From a bacterium (GTDB lineage Bacteria; Hinthialibacterota; Hinthialibacteria; OLB16), in NCBI GenBank assembly GCA_022072055.1, contig JAJVIK010000008.1, positions 62,001 through 126,000 on the forward strand: a stretch of 64,000 bases of DNA, read 5' to 3'. Under the pieces are notes generated by a model, which worked only from the letters and a program-made list of their open reading frames with translations, was not told where the DNA came from and searched no databases. The position numbers and the translations under genes were made by a program. Below, piece after piece: positions 44,084-51,581 of the stretch (positions are counted from its first letter, which is position 1; every line of letters begins with the position of its first letter).

Positions 44084-45451
44084 TCACCACTCCCCGCTCG
44101 GAACTCGCCGTTCCTGGGTTCGAGCCTGCCACAGACACATTCCGAAAAGCGCCAGCACCGGCGGCAAGGAGGCGTTCAGATACAGCATGCTCAAACCCTT
44201 CAAGTGAGCCGGGTTGAACCACAGGAACCACCAATTCGCCCACACCCAACAGATCGCCACCACCGCCCTGAGGCCATCCCCGACTCCCGGATGCGACAGG
44301 CGCGCAACAAGCGTGACCCAGGCCGGGATCGCAAGCGCCAGATAGTGGTCCCAAAACAGGCTGGGGATCAGCAGCATCCCAAACACCCACGCCGAGAGCT
44401 CCATCTCGGGATCCTCATCCCGCCGCCGAACCCGGCAGCACGCCAGGCACAATCCCAGCACCCCAAGCGCCCACAGCGCGCACAGCCAGTAAGCCCCCAC
44501 GCCGAGGTTGAGCCAGGGGGTGGTCTTGGGGTTCTCCGCGAACAGTCGGTAGATCAACGCCGGAACACCTATGTTTCCGGGATCGACATGGAACGAGGCC
44601 CCCTGATCACTCCAGGTCGAGGAGCCGTAAGCCATGTCCCCGAGCACATCGTAATAAGCAAAGTAGGGTCCCAATCCGTGGATTACCCCCGGCCCCAGCA
44701 CACACACAGCCACGGTGATCAACGCCGCGACCAAGGCGGTCCATTCCCGTTTCCAGGCGAGCCAAAGAACCAGAAAGGCGGGCTGGACCTTGACCAGGGC
44801 GGCGAATCCCAAGACCGCGCCGGCTATCCCTTTGCGCCCGTTCCGCCACAGCGCGAAGACCACGCTGAGCAAGAACAGGAGCACATGGTTCAGTTGACCG
44901 GCGGTGACGGACCGGAACAGAGGAAATGAAAAGGCGACCGAGGCGACCAGGAAGCAGGTCCACCCCAACGAAGGGCGCCCGCCCGGACCGTTGATGAATA
45001 ACAGCAGGGACAGCACGAGCAGGAGTTGGCTTCCCCAGAACCAGAGCCACTTGGCGGTGTCATAGGAGAGCATTCCGAGCCAGCCGAACAAGTATCCGGT
45101 GAATGGCGGATAGACATACGGGTTGAGATAGGCCATGTCGGGATGAGGCGCTGAGGGGTTTTCCGGATTGGGAACCTCCAGCGCGGCCCGCCGAAGGTTC
45201 TCGTAGGGATACGGGTCCTCACCGGCGAGAAGCAGGCGGCCGCCGAGATACAGATGCTTGAGATCGTTGGCGTGATAGGTTTGGCGGGCAGGGTCACCCG
45301 CCCCCTCCAGCGGCAAAAGGACCTGCTGGTTCAGGAAGACCGCCGCGAGGACCGCGAGAGCCACCATCCAGATCTGGCGTTGTCCCGGTCCTCCCTGAAA
45401 AGGCAAGTCGCGCTCCCCAAATGCGGCGTTTACTGATACGGATCCAGCCAA
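44084..45451 (-). CDS. GT87/DUF2029-family polyprenol-phosphate glycosyltransferase
   Basis: About 455 residues with ten or so membrane segments. The segments YLNPYVYPPFTGYLF and SVTAGQLNHVLLFLL are characteristic of the DUF2029 (GT87) family, which includes mycobacterial alpha-mannosyltransferases using polyprenyl-phosphate mannose in the envelope. The frame opens at TTG 45451, behind GGAG and overlapping the end of the PpiC lipoprotein gene by 22 bases, favouring translational coupling. ATG 45367 (MVALAVLAAVF) is an alternative. The acceptor is unknown. Confidence 0.85.
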   Translation of the reverse strand: MAGSVSVNAAFGERDLPFQGGPGQRQIWMVALAVLAAVFLNQQVLLPLEGAGDPARQTYHANDLKHLYLGGRLLLAGEDPYPYENLRRAALEVPNPENPSAPHPDMAYLNPYVYPPFTGYLFGWLGMLSYDTAKWLWFWGSQLLLVLSLLLFINGPGGRPSLGWTCFLVASVAFSFPLFRSVTAGQLNHVLLFLLSVVFALWRNGRKGIAGAVLGFAALVKVQPAFLVLWLAWKREWTALVAALITVAVCVLGPGVIHGLGPYFAYYDVLGDMAYGSSTWSDQGASFHVDPGNIGVPALIYRLFAENPKTTPWLNLGVGAYWLCALWALGVLGLCLACCRVRRRDEDPEMELSAWVFGMLLIPSLFWDHYLALAIPAWVTLVARLSHPGVGDGLRAVVAICWVWANWWFLWFNPAHLKGLSMLYLNASLPPVLALFGMCLWQARTQERRVPSGEW

Positions 45452-47262
45452 TACTCCGGAGGACGGGTGGCGCGGTCCAAGAGCTTCACGACCAACTGGG
45501 CCGCGGTGTTGATGTCATAGCTCGTGCCGACCTCGGCGAGAACCCGCTCGATATGGCCGGTGCGAAGGTTCTTGACCTTACTCTCCTTGGCGCGCTCACG
45601 CACCTGTTGTTTGGCGACCTCATACTTGAGGACCCCCCCCTCTTCCTTCTTGCCTCGAAGGACCAGCTCGAAGGTGTCCTTCACCCGGATCGGTTGGCTG
45701 ATCTCACCCTCCTCCAGGGTGGCGACCACGCTGATCCATTCGGGCGGGAGCGCGAGCACGGGCTGGTAGCCCAGGTACCCGCCATCCTCGTAGTCCGTGA
45801 AACGGTCGGCCCAGGTCTTGAAATTCTCCCCGAGCTCAGCCACCCGCCGCCGAACCTCCATCAAGGTGCCGTAGATGCGACGCTCGGCGGTGACCCGATC
45901 CTTCTCGGAGGCGTCCACCGGATAGGGGATCTTCTTGGCGAGGTGCCAGGCTTCAATCCTTTCGGGACGGCGGAATTCCTCCGGATTGTCATCGTAGTAC
46001 TTCTGCAATTCCTCCTCGGTGGGGTCCGCCTCGGGATCCACAGTGGCCCTCAGGTAGTAGTCGGAGAGCACCCGGTTCTCCAACGGCCGGAACCGTCGGC
46101 GGAAATAATCGGTGCTCTCGAACTTGACCTTCTTGATGTGGTGAAGCAGGAGCTTTCTGCGGGTGAAGAGTTCGAGAGCGGACTCCTTCTCGCTCCGATT
46201 CCTCGCGTTCTGGGACTCGGCGAATTTCAGGAACTCGCCCCAAGTGAAGCGCCCGCCATCCGGACGAATCTGAAGCGCCAACTCCGAGTCCTTGACCTCG
46301 GCGGCGTCGAAGAGCTCCTTATGGGCGACCACCTGATAGCGCGCGGCCAACTCGCGCATGAGCTCCTCGACCTTAGCTTTCTGCTGTTCGGTGAAGAGCT
46401 CCCGGAAGATCTCTTTTTCGACCGAGGAAAGGGACCGCGGCACCGACTCGGTCTTGGTTTCGGGATAGAAGATCATGTAGCCATCGGGGAGCTCCACCAC
46501 TTTGGAGAAGCGCCGCACCGGGGTTTCCAGGATGACCTGTTCGATAACCGGGGGGTTTTCTCCGGCCTTGAAGGGGCCATATTCCGTGTCGCGCTTCTCC
46601 TCGCGGGTGTCGGAGAATTCGGGGACCAAGTCATGGAAATTGGCGCCCTTGTCCAGCATGCGCCAGCATTCCTCGGCGCGCTGCTTGGCGCGCTCGGGGC
46701 CATGCACCTTGCTCGAGAAGAAGATCCGGTAATAGGTGTAGGTGCCGGGGGAGAGGAAGCGCTCCTGGTGCTCGTCGTAGAACTGCTGGATGTCGCGGCG
46801 CTTGATCCGAATGGCCTCGTCGATGTGTTTGCGGACAAAGAAGGCGATGGAGCGATCCTCGCGCAGGGCGGCGAGCTCATCCAGGGCGCGCGGGTCCTGG
46901 TGCATGCCGGCCTCTCGCGCGCGTTCGGCCAGAATTTTTTCCGCGACCCACTCATGGAAGAGTTGGGAGACCACTTCGCCCACCCGTGTCGGATCGACCG
47001 CGTCGGGATCCTGAAGCTCTCGGAAGGCGTGCAGGAATTCACCCAGGGTGAGCTGCCCGCCGTTCCAGGTGGCCGCGACATTCTGCAGTTGGGGGGAGGG
47101 GCGCTCCTCGGCGTCGCGGGAAGCGGGCCCGCACCCCAAGGCGAGCGCGAGGGGAACCATGAGGGCGAGCAGCGTCGCCGGGCCCTCCCAGGCGTGGAGG
47201 GTTTTCCTTCCGGCGCCGATACATTCCGGAAAAGTCTTCAAAGTGGACAAGGATTTCTCCAT
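45430..47262 (-). CDS. PpiC/SurA-type lipoprotein with two rotamase-like regions
   Basis: The 610-residue protein has a lipobox LALGC (Cys44 after a long basic n-region), so it should be a membrane-anchored lipoprotein. A SurA/PrsA-like helical segment around residues 60-150 precedes a first PpiC-like domain (YRIFFSSKVHGPERAKQRAEE, in part; about 170-270) and a second (IEAWHLAKKIPYP, GGYLGYQ, TLEEGEISQPI, RVKDTFELVLRG; about 420-545). The second keeps the parvulin pattern better. It probably folds secreted or outer-membrane proteins, as does the partial SurA gene at the left edge. A promoter precedes it and a GT87-like gene follows, overlapping. Confidence 0.85.
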   Translation of the reverse strand: MEKSLSTLKTFPECIGAGRKTLHAWEGPATLLALMVPLALALGCGPASRDAEERPSPQLQNVAATWNGGQLTLGEFLHAFRELQDPDAVDPTRVGEVVSQLFHEWVAEKILAERAREAGMHQDPRALDELAALREDRSIAFFVRKHIDEAIRIKRRDIQQFYDEHQERFLSPGTYTYYRIFFSSKVHGPERAKQRAEECWRMLDKGANFHDLVPEFSDTREEKRDTEYGPFKAGENPPVIEQVILETPVRRFSKVVELPDGYMIFYPETKTESVPRSLSSVEKEIFRELFTEQQKAKVEELMRELAARYQVVAHKELFDAAEVKDSELALQIRPDGGRFTWGEFLKFAESQNARNRSEKESALELFTRRKLLLHHIKKVKFESTDYFRRRFRPLENRVLSDYYLRATVDPEADPTEEELQKYYDDNPEEFRRPERIEAWHLAKKIPYPVDASEKDRVTAERRIYGTLMEVRRRVAELGENFKTWADRFTDYEDGGYLGYQPVLALPPEWISVVATLEEGEISQPIRVKDTFELVLRGKKEEGGVLKYEVAKQQVRERAKESKVKNLRTGHIERVLAEVGTSYDINTAAQLVVKLLDRATRPPEYWLDPYQ

Positions 47263-47318
47263 GGAATCTGGCTTGGACCGAACAAACCGCGCTTAGGCCT
47301 CAGTGTGTCAGCCGGGGC

Positions 47319-47348
47319 AATATAGTCCACCCCCTTTCCCTTGGGCAA
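47319..47348 (-). promoter_or_regulatory. promoter of the PpiC lipoprotein operon
   Basis: Minus strand: TTGCCC (47348-47343), 18 bases, TATATT (47324-47319; five of six). The start point falls near 47312, about 50 bases before the lipoprotein ATG. Confidence 0.5.
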
Positions 47349-47439
47349 GCAGGTGCGCGAAGCGCGTGATGAATCCCCGACTACGACGTGTCCCCGAACC
47401 GCTCCCTCACGGTCGCGGCTCGGTTGCGTCGCTGCACTG

Positions 47440-47463
47440 GGGACAGGCGGGGATGCCTGTCCC
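47440..47463. repeat. REP-like palindrome, copy 2
   Basis: GGGACAGGC (47440-47448) and GCCTGTCCC (47455-47463) pair perfectly around GGGGAT. The sequence matches the element at 33107-33127 in opposite orientation, including loop bases, so they belong to one family. Confidence 0.6.
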
Positions 47464-47579
47464 ACGGCGAGTGGGATGGCTCGCTCGCCAAGTGGTCATT
47501 CTCCGACGTTGCCGAATGAGCGGGCCAACCTTATTCTTCCGGACGCACCCAGAGATTCCCCCGAAGGAGGCTCCCACCC

Positions 47580-47999
47580 ATGAGCCAGATGGAGCGCTAT
47601 ACGGTCACCATCCAGAAAGACCTCCTGCGGAGGTTCGACACCCTCATCGCGGCGCGCGGCTACACCAACCGCTCGGAGGCCATCCGCGACTTGATCCGCG
47701 ACTCCCTGGTCACCGAGGAGTGGGCCCGAAAGGGGGAGAAGGTGGCCGCCACGGTCACGCTCGTGTACGACCATCACACCCCCGACCTCGGGGACCGCCT
47801 CACCGATGTGCAACACCATCACGCCGGCCTGGTCACCGCCTCCACCCATGTTCATCTGGACAATGACAACTGCCTGGAGGTCGCCATCCTGCGCGGGGAG
47901 AGCTCCAAGGTCAAACACCTGGCCGAAAAGATGATCGCCCTTCGCGGGATCAAACACGGCAAGATTGTCCACACCACCGAGGGCCGCGGGCTCGAATAG
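47580..47999 (+). CDS. nikR: nickel-responsive transcriptional regulator
   Basis: The 139-residue protein has an N-terminal ribbon-helix-helix (MERYTVTIQKDLLRRFD, then SEAIRDLIRDSL) and a C-terminal ACT-type regulatory domain. The four high-affinity nickel ligands are all present at E. coli spacing: His79, His90, His92 and Cys98 (E. coli 76, 87, 89, 95; a constant shift of three). NikR represses nickel uptake genes when nickel is plentiful. No nickel transporter or hydrogenase or urease gene is in the window, so its targets are elsewhere. A strong SD (AAGGAGG, nine bases before ATG) supports this start. Confidence 0.95.
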   Translation: MSQMERYTVTIQKDLLRRFDTLIAARGYTNRSEAIRDLIRDSLVTEEWARKGEKVAATVTLVYDHHTPDLGDRLTDVQHHHAGLVTASTHVHLDNDNCLEVAILRGESSKVKHLAEKMIALRGIKHGKIVHTTEGRGLE

Positions 48000-48011
48000 T
48001 CTCGAGTTCCC

Positions 48012-49316
48012 CTACTCGTAAAGCGACCAGGCCTCCACGGAGCTGGTCGGGGGGCGTTTGGTGGTGCAAAACCAGATGTCCCCTTCGCCGAGGGCGCGAT
48101 CCTCCTCCCAGATCACATGGGTGTCCCCATCCGGGCCCAACGCGAGGCTCGGGCGGGCCCAGTTTCCCGGCTCCGGAGTGACTGGCTGCTCCTCCAGGAG
48201 CTGGTCAAGGAGCGGGTCGTAGACTCCGTACAACACATGCGCCCCGCCGCGCTCATCCACCCAGACAAGATGCACCTTCCCTTGGGAATCGACCTCCAGG
48301 TCCGGGGCGTACTGCCGCGCGGGATCGGGGGCTATCGAGATTGGCGGATCGAAAGTGGGCTGCCCCGCGCGACGCCGGAAGAGAACCACATCCTCGCCTT
48401 GAGGGTTGGAGTCATCCCCGCACGCAATCCAAACATCTCCGTTGGGCGCGCACACCATGCGCGGCGGATCGAAGAAATCCGTCGCGCCGGGAGCCAGCAG
48501 AACCTCCTGAACCGTGGTCGCCCCCAGGGGGGCCGCGGCGTAATAGAGATTCACATCGGGTCCGTACCCGCCCGCCCAGGCCAGGTGACGGGTCCCCGAT
48601 GAATCGACGGCGAAATCGGGAACCGAATAGGGGATCGTGGGATGGTCGGCGAGGTCGGTGAGACGCATCGCGCTCATCGGTTCGCCCAGGTCAAACACCC
48701 CCAACGGGTCGGAGGTTTTCAGGAAGATGTCGGCGAAATCCCCCGAGGAGAAGTGACTGTCATACCAAGCCAGGGAAAGCCGTCCATCCGGGCCGCGCGC
48801 GATCTTGGGGGTGTAACCGTTGTCCCCAGGGTGCCCGGCGTTGGTGTTTGTAAGGCGGATATCGGTTGAACCGAACGAGCCACCCGGCGGCAGCCTGTCG
48901 CCGTAGATTTCCACATTGTTGATCCAGTTCCCATCCGCAGTGCTGTCGCGGTGGTCATGCCAAACCACCCAGACCGTGTTATCCGCTGTCACCGTGATGG
49001 AGGGATGCCGGCCCCCGACATGATTCGGCCCGACACGCGAATCATCAATGGACACTTGCGGGGAGAAGCCTTCCGTGACAGTCCAGCTGCGGTAATAGAC
49101 ATAGCTGGGGGTCCCGGGAGTGGTCTGGATCCCCCCGGACCAATAGGTCAGGTGGAGCTTCCCCGCCGAATCCAGCGCCAGGATGCTGTTCGGGGTCCGT
49201 GAAAGGTTGTATTTCGCCGCGCCGTTGGTGATTCGTTGGGGCGCGGTGAAGTCCGCCGCGAAGGATGCGCCGCAGAGGGCACCCATGAAAAGCAAGGAGA
49301 AGGTGCGCTTACTCAT
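48012..49316 (-). CDS. secreted BNR/sialidase-like beta-propeller protein, second gene of the B12-riboswitch operon
   Basis: The 434-residue protein has a signal peptide (to about GASFA) and six or so propeller blades with repeated Asp-box-like segments (DSAGKLHLTYW, ADNTVWVVWHD, GPDGRLSLAWYD, DSSGTRHLAWAG, DSQGKVHLVWVDE, GPDGDTHVIWEED). No sialidase catalytic Arg triad was recognised, so a binding role is as likely as an enzyme. It ends SVEAWSLYE, matching the end of its neighbour. ATG 49316 follows GGGAG and overlaps the preceding stop by eight bases, so the pair is co-translated under the upstream cobalamin riboswitch. Confidence 0.82.
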   Translation of the reverse strand: MSKRTFSLLFMGALCGASFAADFTAPQRITNGAAKYNLSRTPNSILALDSAGKLHLTYWSGGIQTTPGTPSYVYYRSWTVTEGFSPQVSIDDSRVGPNHVGGRHPSITVTADNTVWVVWHDHRDSTADGNWINNVEIYGDRLPPGGSFGSTDIRLTNTNAGHPGDNGYTPKIARGPDGRLSLAWYDSHFSSGDFADIFLKTSDPLGVFDLGEPMSAMRLTDLADHPTIPYSVPDFAVDSSGTRHLAWAGGYGPDVNLYYAAAPLGATTVQEVLLAPGATDFFDPPRMVCAPNGDVWIACGDDSNPQGEDVVLFRRRAGQPTFDPPISIAPDPARQYAPDLEVDSQGKVHLVWVDERGGAHVLYGVYDPLLDQLLEEQPVTPEPGNWARPSLALGPDGDTHVIWEEDRALGEGDIWFCTTKRPPTSSVEAWSLYE

Positions 49317-50424
49317 GGTAGAGCTCCCAATTTTCCACCGAGGCGGTGATCTCGGGGCGGAGGGAAAGGAGATTCAGTTCGCCGAAGCCGCTCCCGATGA
49401 CCAAGGTCGCTCCGCTGGAACCGGAAGATGGCTCGAATTGTCGCAGCTTGGAATTGATCATCAGCCCGGTCAGGAAGAACGAATTCGTGCCGACAAACAG
49501 GCTCGGTGTGGCGGTTTCGATGAGGGGCGCGGCGGGAGCGGGAAAGCTCAGCACCTCCCCACCGCTGGTGACAAAGACATCATCCTCGGCATCGATGACC
49601 AAGTCGAAGATGCCGTTCGGGAGCTGCTCCCCGGAAACCACTTGGTTGGATTCCCCGGCGCCGATGGACTCATCCTGGTCCACATCTTCAAGCGCGAGGA
49701 CATTCCCGACAATCACGAAAAAGGTGGGATCGATCACATTCGCGGCCCCCACCAACAGGTTCCCGGCGCTGTCGAAATCAAAGCCCCCGTTGAAATCGAA
49801 TCCCGTGAAGAAGGCCCCACCGATGGGGCGGAAATCAGGCGTGCCGAGCGGATCGGCGACCACCAGCAGGTCTCCCTCTCCGCCGCCATCGGCGGTTTGG
49901 ATAAGGACCGACCCGGCGGGAATGCCAGAACTGTTCCCCGGCGGGACCACTCGCGCTTGAGCGCCGCTCCAGCCGAAGAAGCCGGTCAGGATCGGTTCGA
50001 TCAGTTCCCCGATCTCTCCCGGGTCGTTGAAATCCCTGTCGGCGTTGAGGTCTTGCGCGAGCAGGATGGTTCGATCCGGCGGTCCTCCGGGCGCGGATGC
50101 GTTGTCCACAAGGGCCAGTTGGGTGGCCGAGAGCACCGCGATCCCGGCGAGGTTTCCGAAGGGTCCATCGGCGACCGTGGTCACCGCTCCGGAGGCGAGG
50201 TCGATACGGACCAGCTCGGCATCCAAGAAGCTCCCGATGGAGGCGTAGACCGTCAAATCATCGTTCGGATCGGCGGCCAGCGCGCCCGCGAAGGTGCGCG
50301 GGAGGGGGATCGAATCTCCCGTGTACCCCGAGGGAATGGAGGTGAAGGAAAGGACCTGGGAACAGGCCGGTTCGAGAATCCGGCAACACAGAAGGGAGAC
50401 AACCAAAGGGCGGATGACAGACAT
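49309..50424 (-). CDS. secreted propeller-like protein directly behind a cobalamin riboswitch
   Basis: The 371-residue protein starts at ATG 50424 with GGAGG eight bases upstream, and a Sec-type signal (MSVIRPLVVSLLCCR). It shows blade-like repeats (DLTVYASIGSFLDAELVRID, GNLAGIAVLSATQLALVDN, FDFDSAGNLLVGAAN, GIFDLVIDAEDDVFVTSGG) and two acidic loops (DLNADRDFNDPGE, DVDQDESIGAGE) that look calcium-binding. It ends SVENWELYHE. No known B12-binding or transport family was recognised. Its position, first behind promoter, cobalamin riboswitch and terminator, predicts shut-off when B12 is abundant, as for B12 uptake or B12-independent replacement proteins. Confidence 0.82.
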   Translation of the reverse strand: MSVIRPLVVSLLCCRILEPACSQVLSFTSIPSGYTGDSIPLPRTFAGALAADPNDDLTVYASIGSFLDAELVRIDLASGAVTTVADGPFGNLAGIAVLSATQLALVDNASAPGGPPDRTILLAQDLNADRDFNDPGEIGELIEPILTGFFGWSGAQARVVPPGNSSGIPAGSVLIQTADGGGEGDLLVVADPLGTPDFRPIGGAFFTGFDFNGGFDFDSAGNLLVGAANVIDPTFFVIVGNVLALEDVDQDESIGAGESNQVVSGEQLPNGIFDLVIDAEDDVFVTSGGEVLSFPAPAAPLIETATPSLFVGTNSFFLTGLMINSKLRQFEPSSGSSGATLVIGSGFGELNLLSLRPEITASVENWELYHE

Positions 50425-50469
50425 GGAACAACCTCCGACACCGATTCGCATCGACCTCTTGCGATAGAA

Positions 50470-50506
50470 AAGGCGGCGGGCTGGAGGGCTTGCGGCGCCC
50501 CGCCTT
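50470..50506 (-). terminator. second hairpin in the riboswitch-regulated leader
   Basis: AAGGCGG (50470-50476) and CCGCCTT (50500-50506) pair perfectly between the main terminator and the gene start. On the minus strand TTCTATC follows. It may be a second terminator or a stem that competes with ribosome access. Confidence 0.4.
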
Positions 50507-50536
50507 CTTCGACCCAAGATCGGAGGGGCAAACGAA

Positions 50537-50567
50537 AAGCCCCTCTCGGTGGATCGAGGAGGGGCTT
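50537..50567 (-). terminator. rho-independent terminator of the cobalamin riboswitch
   Basis: On the minus strand a 9-bp stem AAGCCCCTC...GAGGGGCTT (extended by TCG/CGA past one bulged base) is followed by TTCGTTT. It lies between the riboswitch core and the secreted-protein gene, the usual expression platform for ligand-induced termination. Confidence 0.75.
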
Positions 50568-50599
50568 CGTGGACTTTCCAAGCAACCCATCCGCCTTCT

Positions 50600-50780
50600 A
50601 TCCCCGAAGAAGTGATTGCGGAAAGCCGCCCGGACTCGATATTCTGGCTTGCGGATCACCCTACTCGCCGCGTCTTCTCGGCCTTGCGGCCAATGACATG
50701 ATGCGGCTTTCGTCCCCGCTTACAGCGACGGGTTCGCGCCGGCTTTTCACCGGCTTCCCGAGGCCGAGGGGCTGTCTATA
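50600..50780 (-). ncRNA. cobalamin (B12) riboswitch
   Basis: The minus strand carries the conserved series in order: GGGAAGCCGGTGAAAAGCCG at 50759-50740, GTCGCTGTAAGCGGGG at 50729-50714, GACGAAAGCCGCAT just after, the B12-box stem with GTCATTGG and GAGAAGAC around GCAAGGCC (50699-50671), and GAGTAGGGTGATCCGCAAGC then CAG (50666-50644). In the B12 box, the usual GCC/GGC pair is GTC/GAC here, a compensating change that argues for a working RNA. Ends are approximate. A promoter lies directly upstream and a terminator downstream, so it should turn off the two secreted-protein genes when adenosylcobalamin is bound. Confidence 0.9.
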
Positions 50781-50788
50781 TGAGCGAA

Positions 50789-50817
50789 ACCATAGGGCCC
50801 CCATTCCCGGCTGTCAA
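50789..50817 (-). promoter_or_regulatory. promoter of the B12-riboswitch operon
   Basis: Minus strand: perfect TTGACA (50817-50812), 17-base spacer, TATGGT (50794-50789). The start point near 50782 falls exactly at the beginning of the riboswitch. Confidence 0.6.
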
Positions 50818-50939
50818 TCGAGATTTGTTGAGGAAGGCGTGATCTGGGCGCCACGGAGGTCCATCTCGAGAATTCGCGGTGGTTTGATCCCTGTTTCCGG
50901 CGTGTTATCCTGAAGAAAGATGAATTGAGGTTCGGCAAA

Positions 50940-51164
50940 ATGGAGACGGCGCGGATTCTATTGGAGACGGACGAGCAAGGGGTCATCCGAGATATTCCGG
51001 CACTCCCGCCGAGTTCTCGGATCGAGGCTATCCTCTATGTTCCGGAGCCCTCGTCGAGTGAATCTGTCCGGAAACCACATCCGTATTTGGCTGAGATAAC
51101 GGTCATCCACGGGGATGTCGAGGGGTCGGTGGTCCCCCCTGAGGAGTGGCTTGGCGAAGCATGA
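50940..51164 (+). CDS. putative antitoxin paired with VapC
   Basis: A 74-residue acidic protein (start ATG 50940; an in-frame TTG at 50925 is an alternative). It ends EEWLGEA, with TGA overlapping the ATG of the PIN-domain toxin by four bases, the usual antitoxin-toxin order. I recognise no clear AbrB, RHH or Phd fold; the sequence has a beta-rich middle (EAILYVPEP, PYLAEITVIHGDVEG). The call rests mainly on position and size. Confidence 0.65.
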   Translation: METARILLETDEQGVIRDIPALPPSSRIEAILYVPEPSSSESVRKPHPYLAEITVIHGDVEGSVVPPEEWLGEA

Positions 51165-51568
51165 TCCTACTGGACACTCATACATGGCTCTGGTGGGTGT
51201 GTCAGGACAAGGATCGAATTCCGACGTCCGTTTCGTCTCGCATAGAGACCGCCAAAGACCCAGTCGCTGTGGCAAGTGTCTCCTGTCTCGAAATAGCTCT
51301 TCTTCAAAAAAAGGGGAGGATCGAGATCAGATCGGGCCTCGAAGAGTGGTTTGATTTGGCGCTCGTCGGTTCTGGAATCCACCTTCTTCCACTTACCCCA
51401 ACAATTGCGGCGCGCTCCAGCATGTTGCCTGACATCCATCGGGACCCGGTGGATCGTGTTCTGATTGCCACGGCTCAGGTGAACAATGCGGTTTTCTTGA
51501 CCAGGGATAAGGACATCGGGCGTTTTCCAGGCGTAGAGGTTCAATGGGATGGAAAAGCAGAGGGTTAA
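51161..51568 (+). CDS. vapC: VapC-type PIN-domain toxin (ribonuclease)
   Basis: The 135-residue PIN protein has the four acidic positions of the metal site: Asp5 (MILLDTHTWLWW), Glu44 (VSCLEIALL), Asp98 (HRDPVDRVLIATA) and Asp116 (LTRDKDI). VapC toxins cleave tRNA or rRNA when their antitoxin is degraded. The upstream small gene overlaps by ATGA, so both are made from one mRNA and probably autoregulated. Toxin and antitoxin sit between the B12 riboswitch promoter and a converging gene. Confidence 0.9.
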   Translation: MILLDTHTWLWWVCQDKDRIPTSVSSRIETAKDPVAVASVSCLEIALLQKKGRIEIRSGLEEWFDLALVGSGIHLLPLTPTIAARSSMLPDIHRDPVDRVLIATAQVNNAVFLTRDKDIGRFPGVEVQWDGKAEG

Positions 51569-51581
51569 CCCCGGCGCGGCG

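Larger units (their letters stand above)
47263..47579. other. 317-base divergent intergenic region, PpiC lipoprotein and nikR
   Basis: It holds the minus-strand promoter at 47319-47348, a perfect palindrome at 47440-47463, a looser inverted stretch around 47396-47425 (AACCG ... CGGTT), and the nikR ribosome site AAGGAGG at 47564-47570. I do not find the GTATGA/TCATAC NikR operator known from E. coli. Confidence 0.6.

Noticed and set aside
45421-47325. 634-codon frame opposite the PpiC lipoprotein gene
   Set aside because: The lipobox and PpiC motifs are on the minus strand; the reverse frame is shadow.
49183-50913. 576-codon frame running across the B12 riboswitch
   Set aside because: It is antisense to a signal-peptide protein and to a conserved RNA, and has no start signals.
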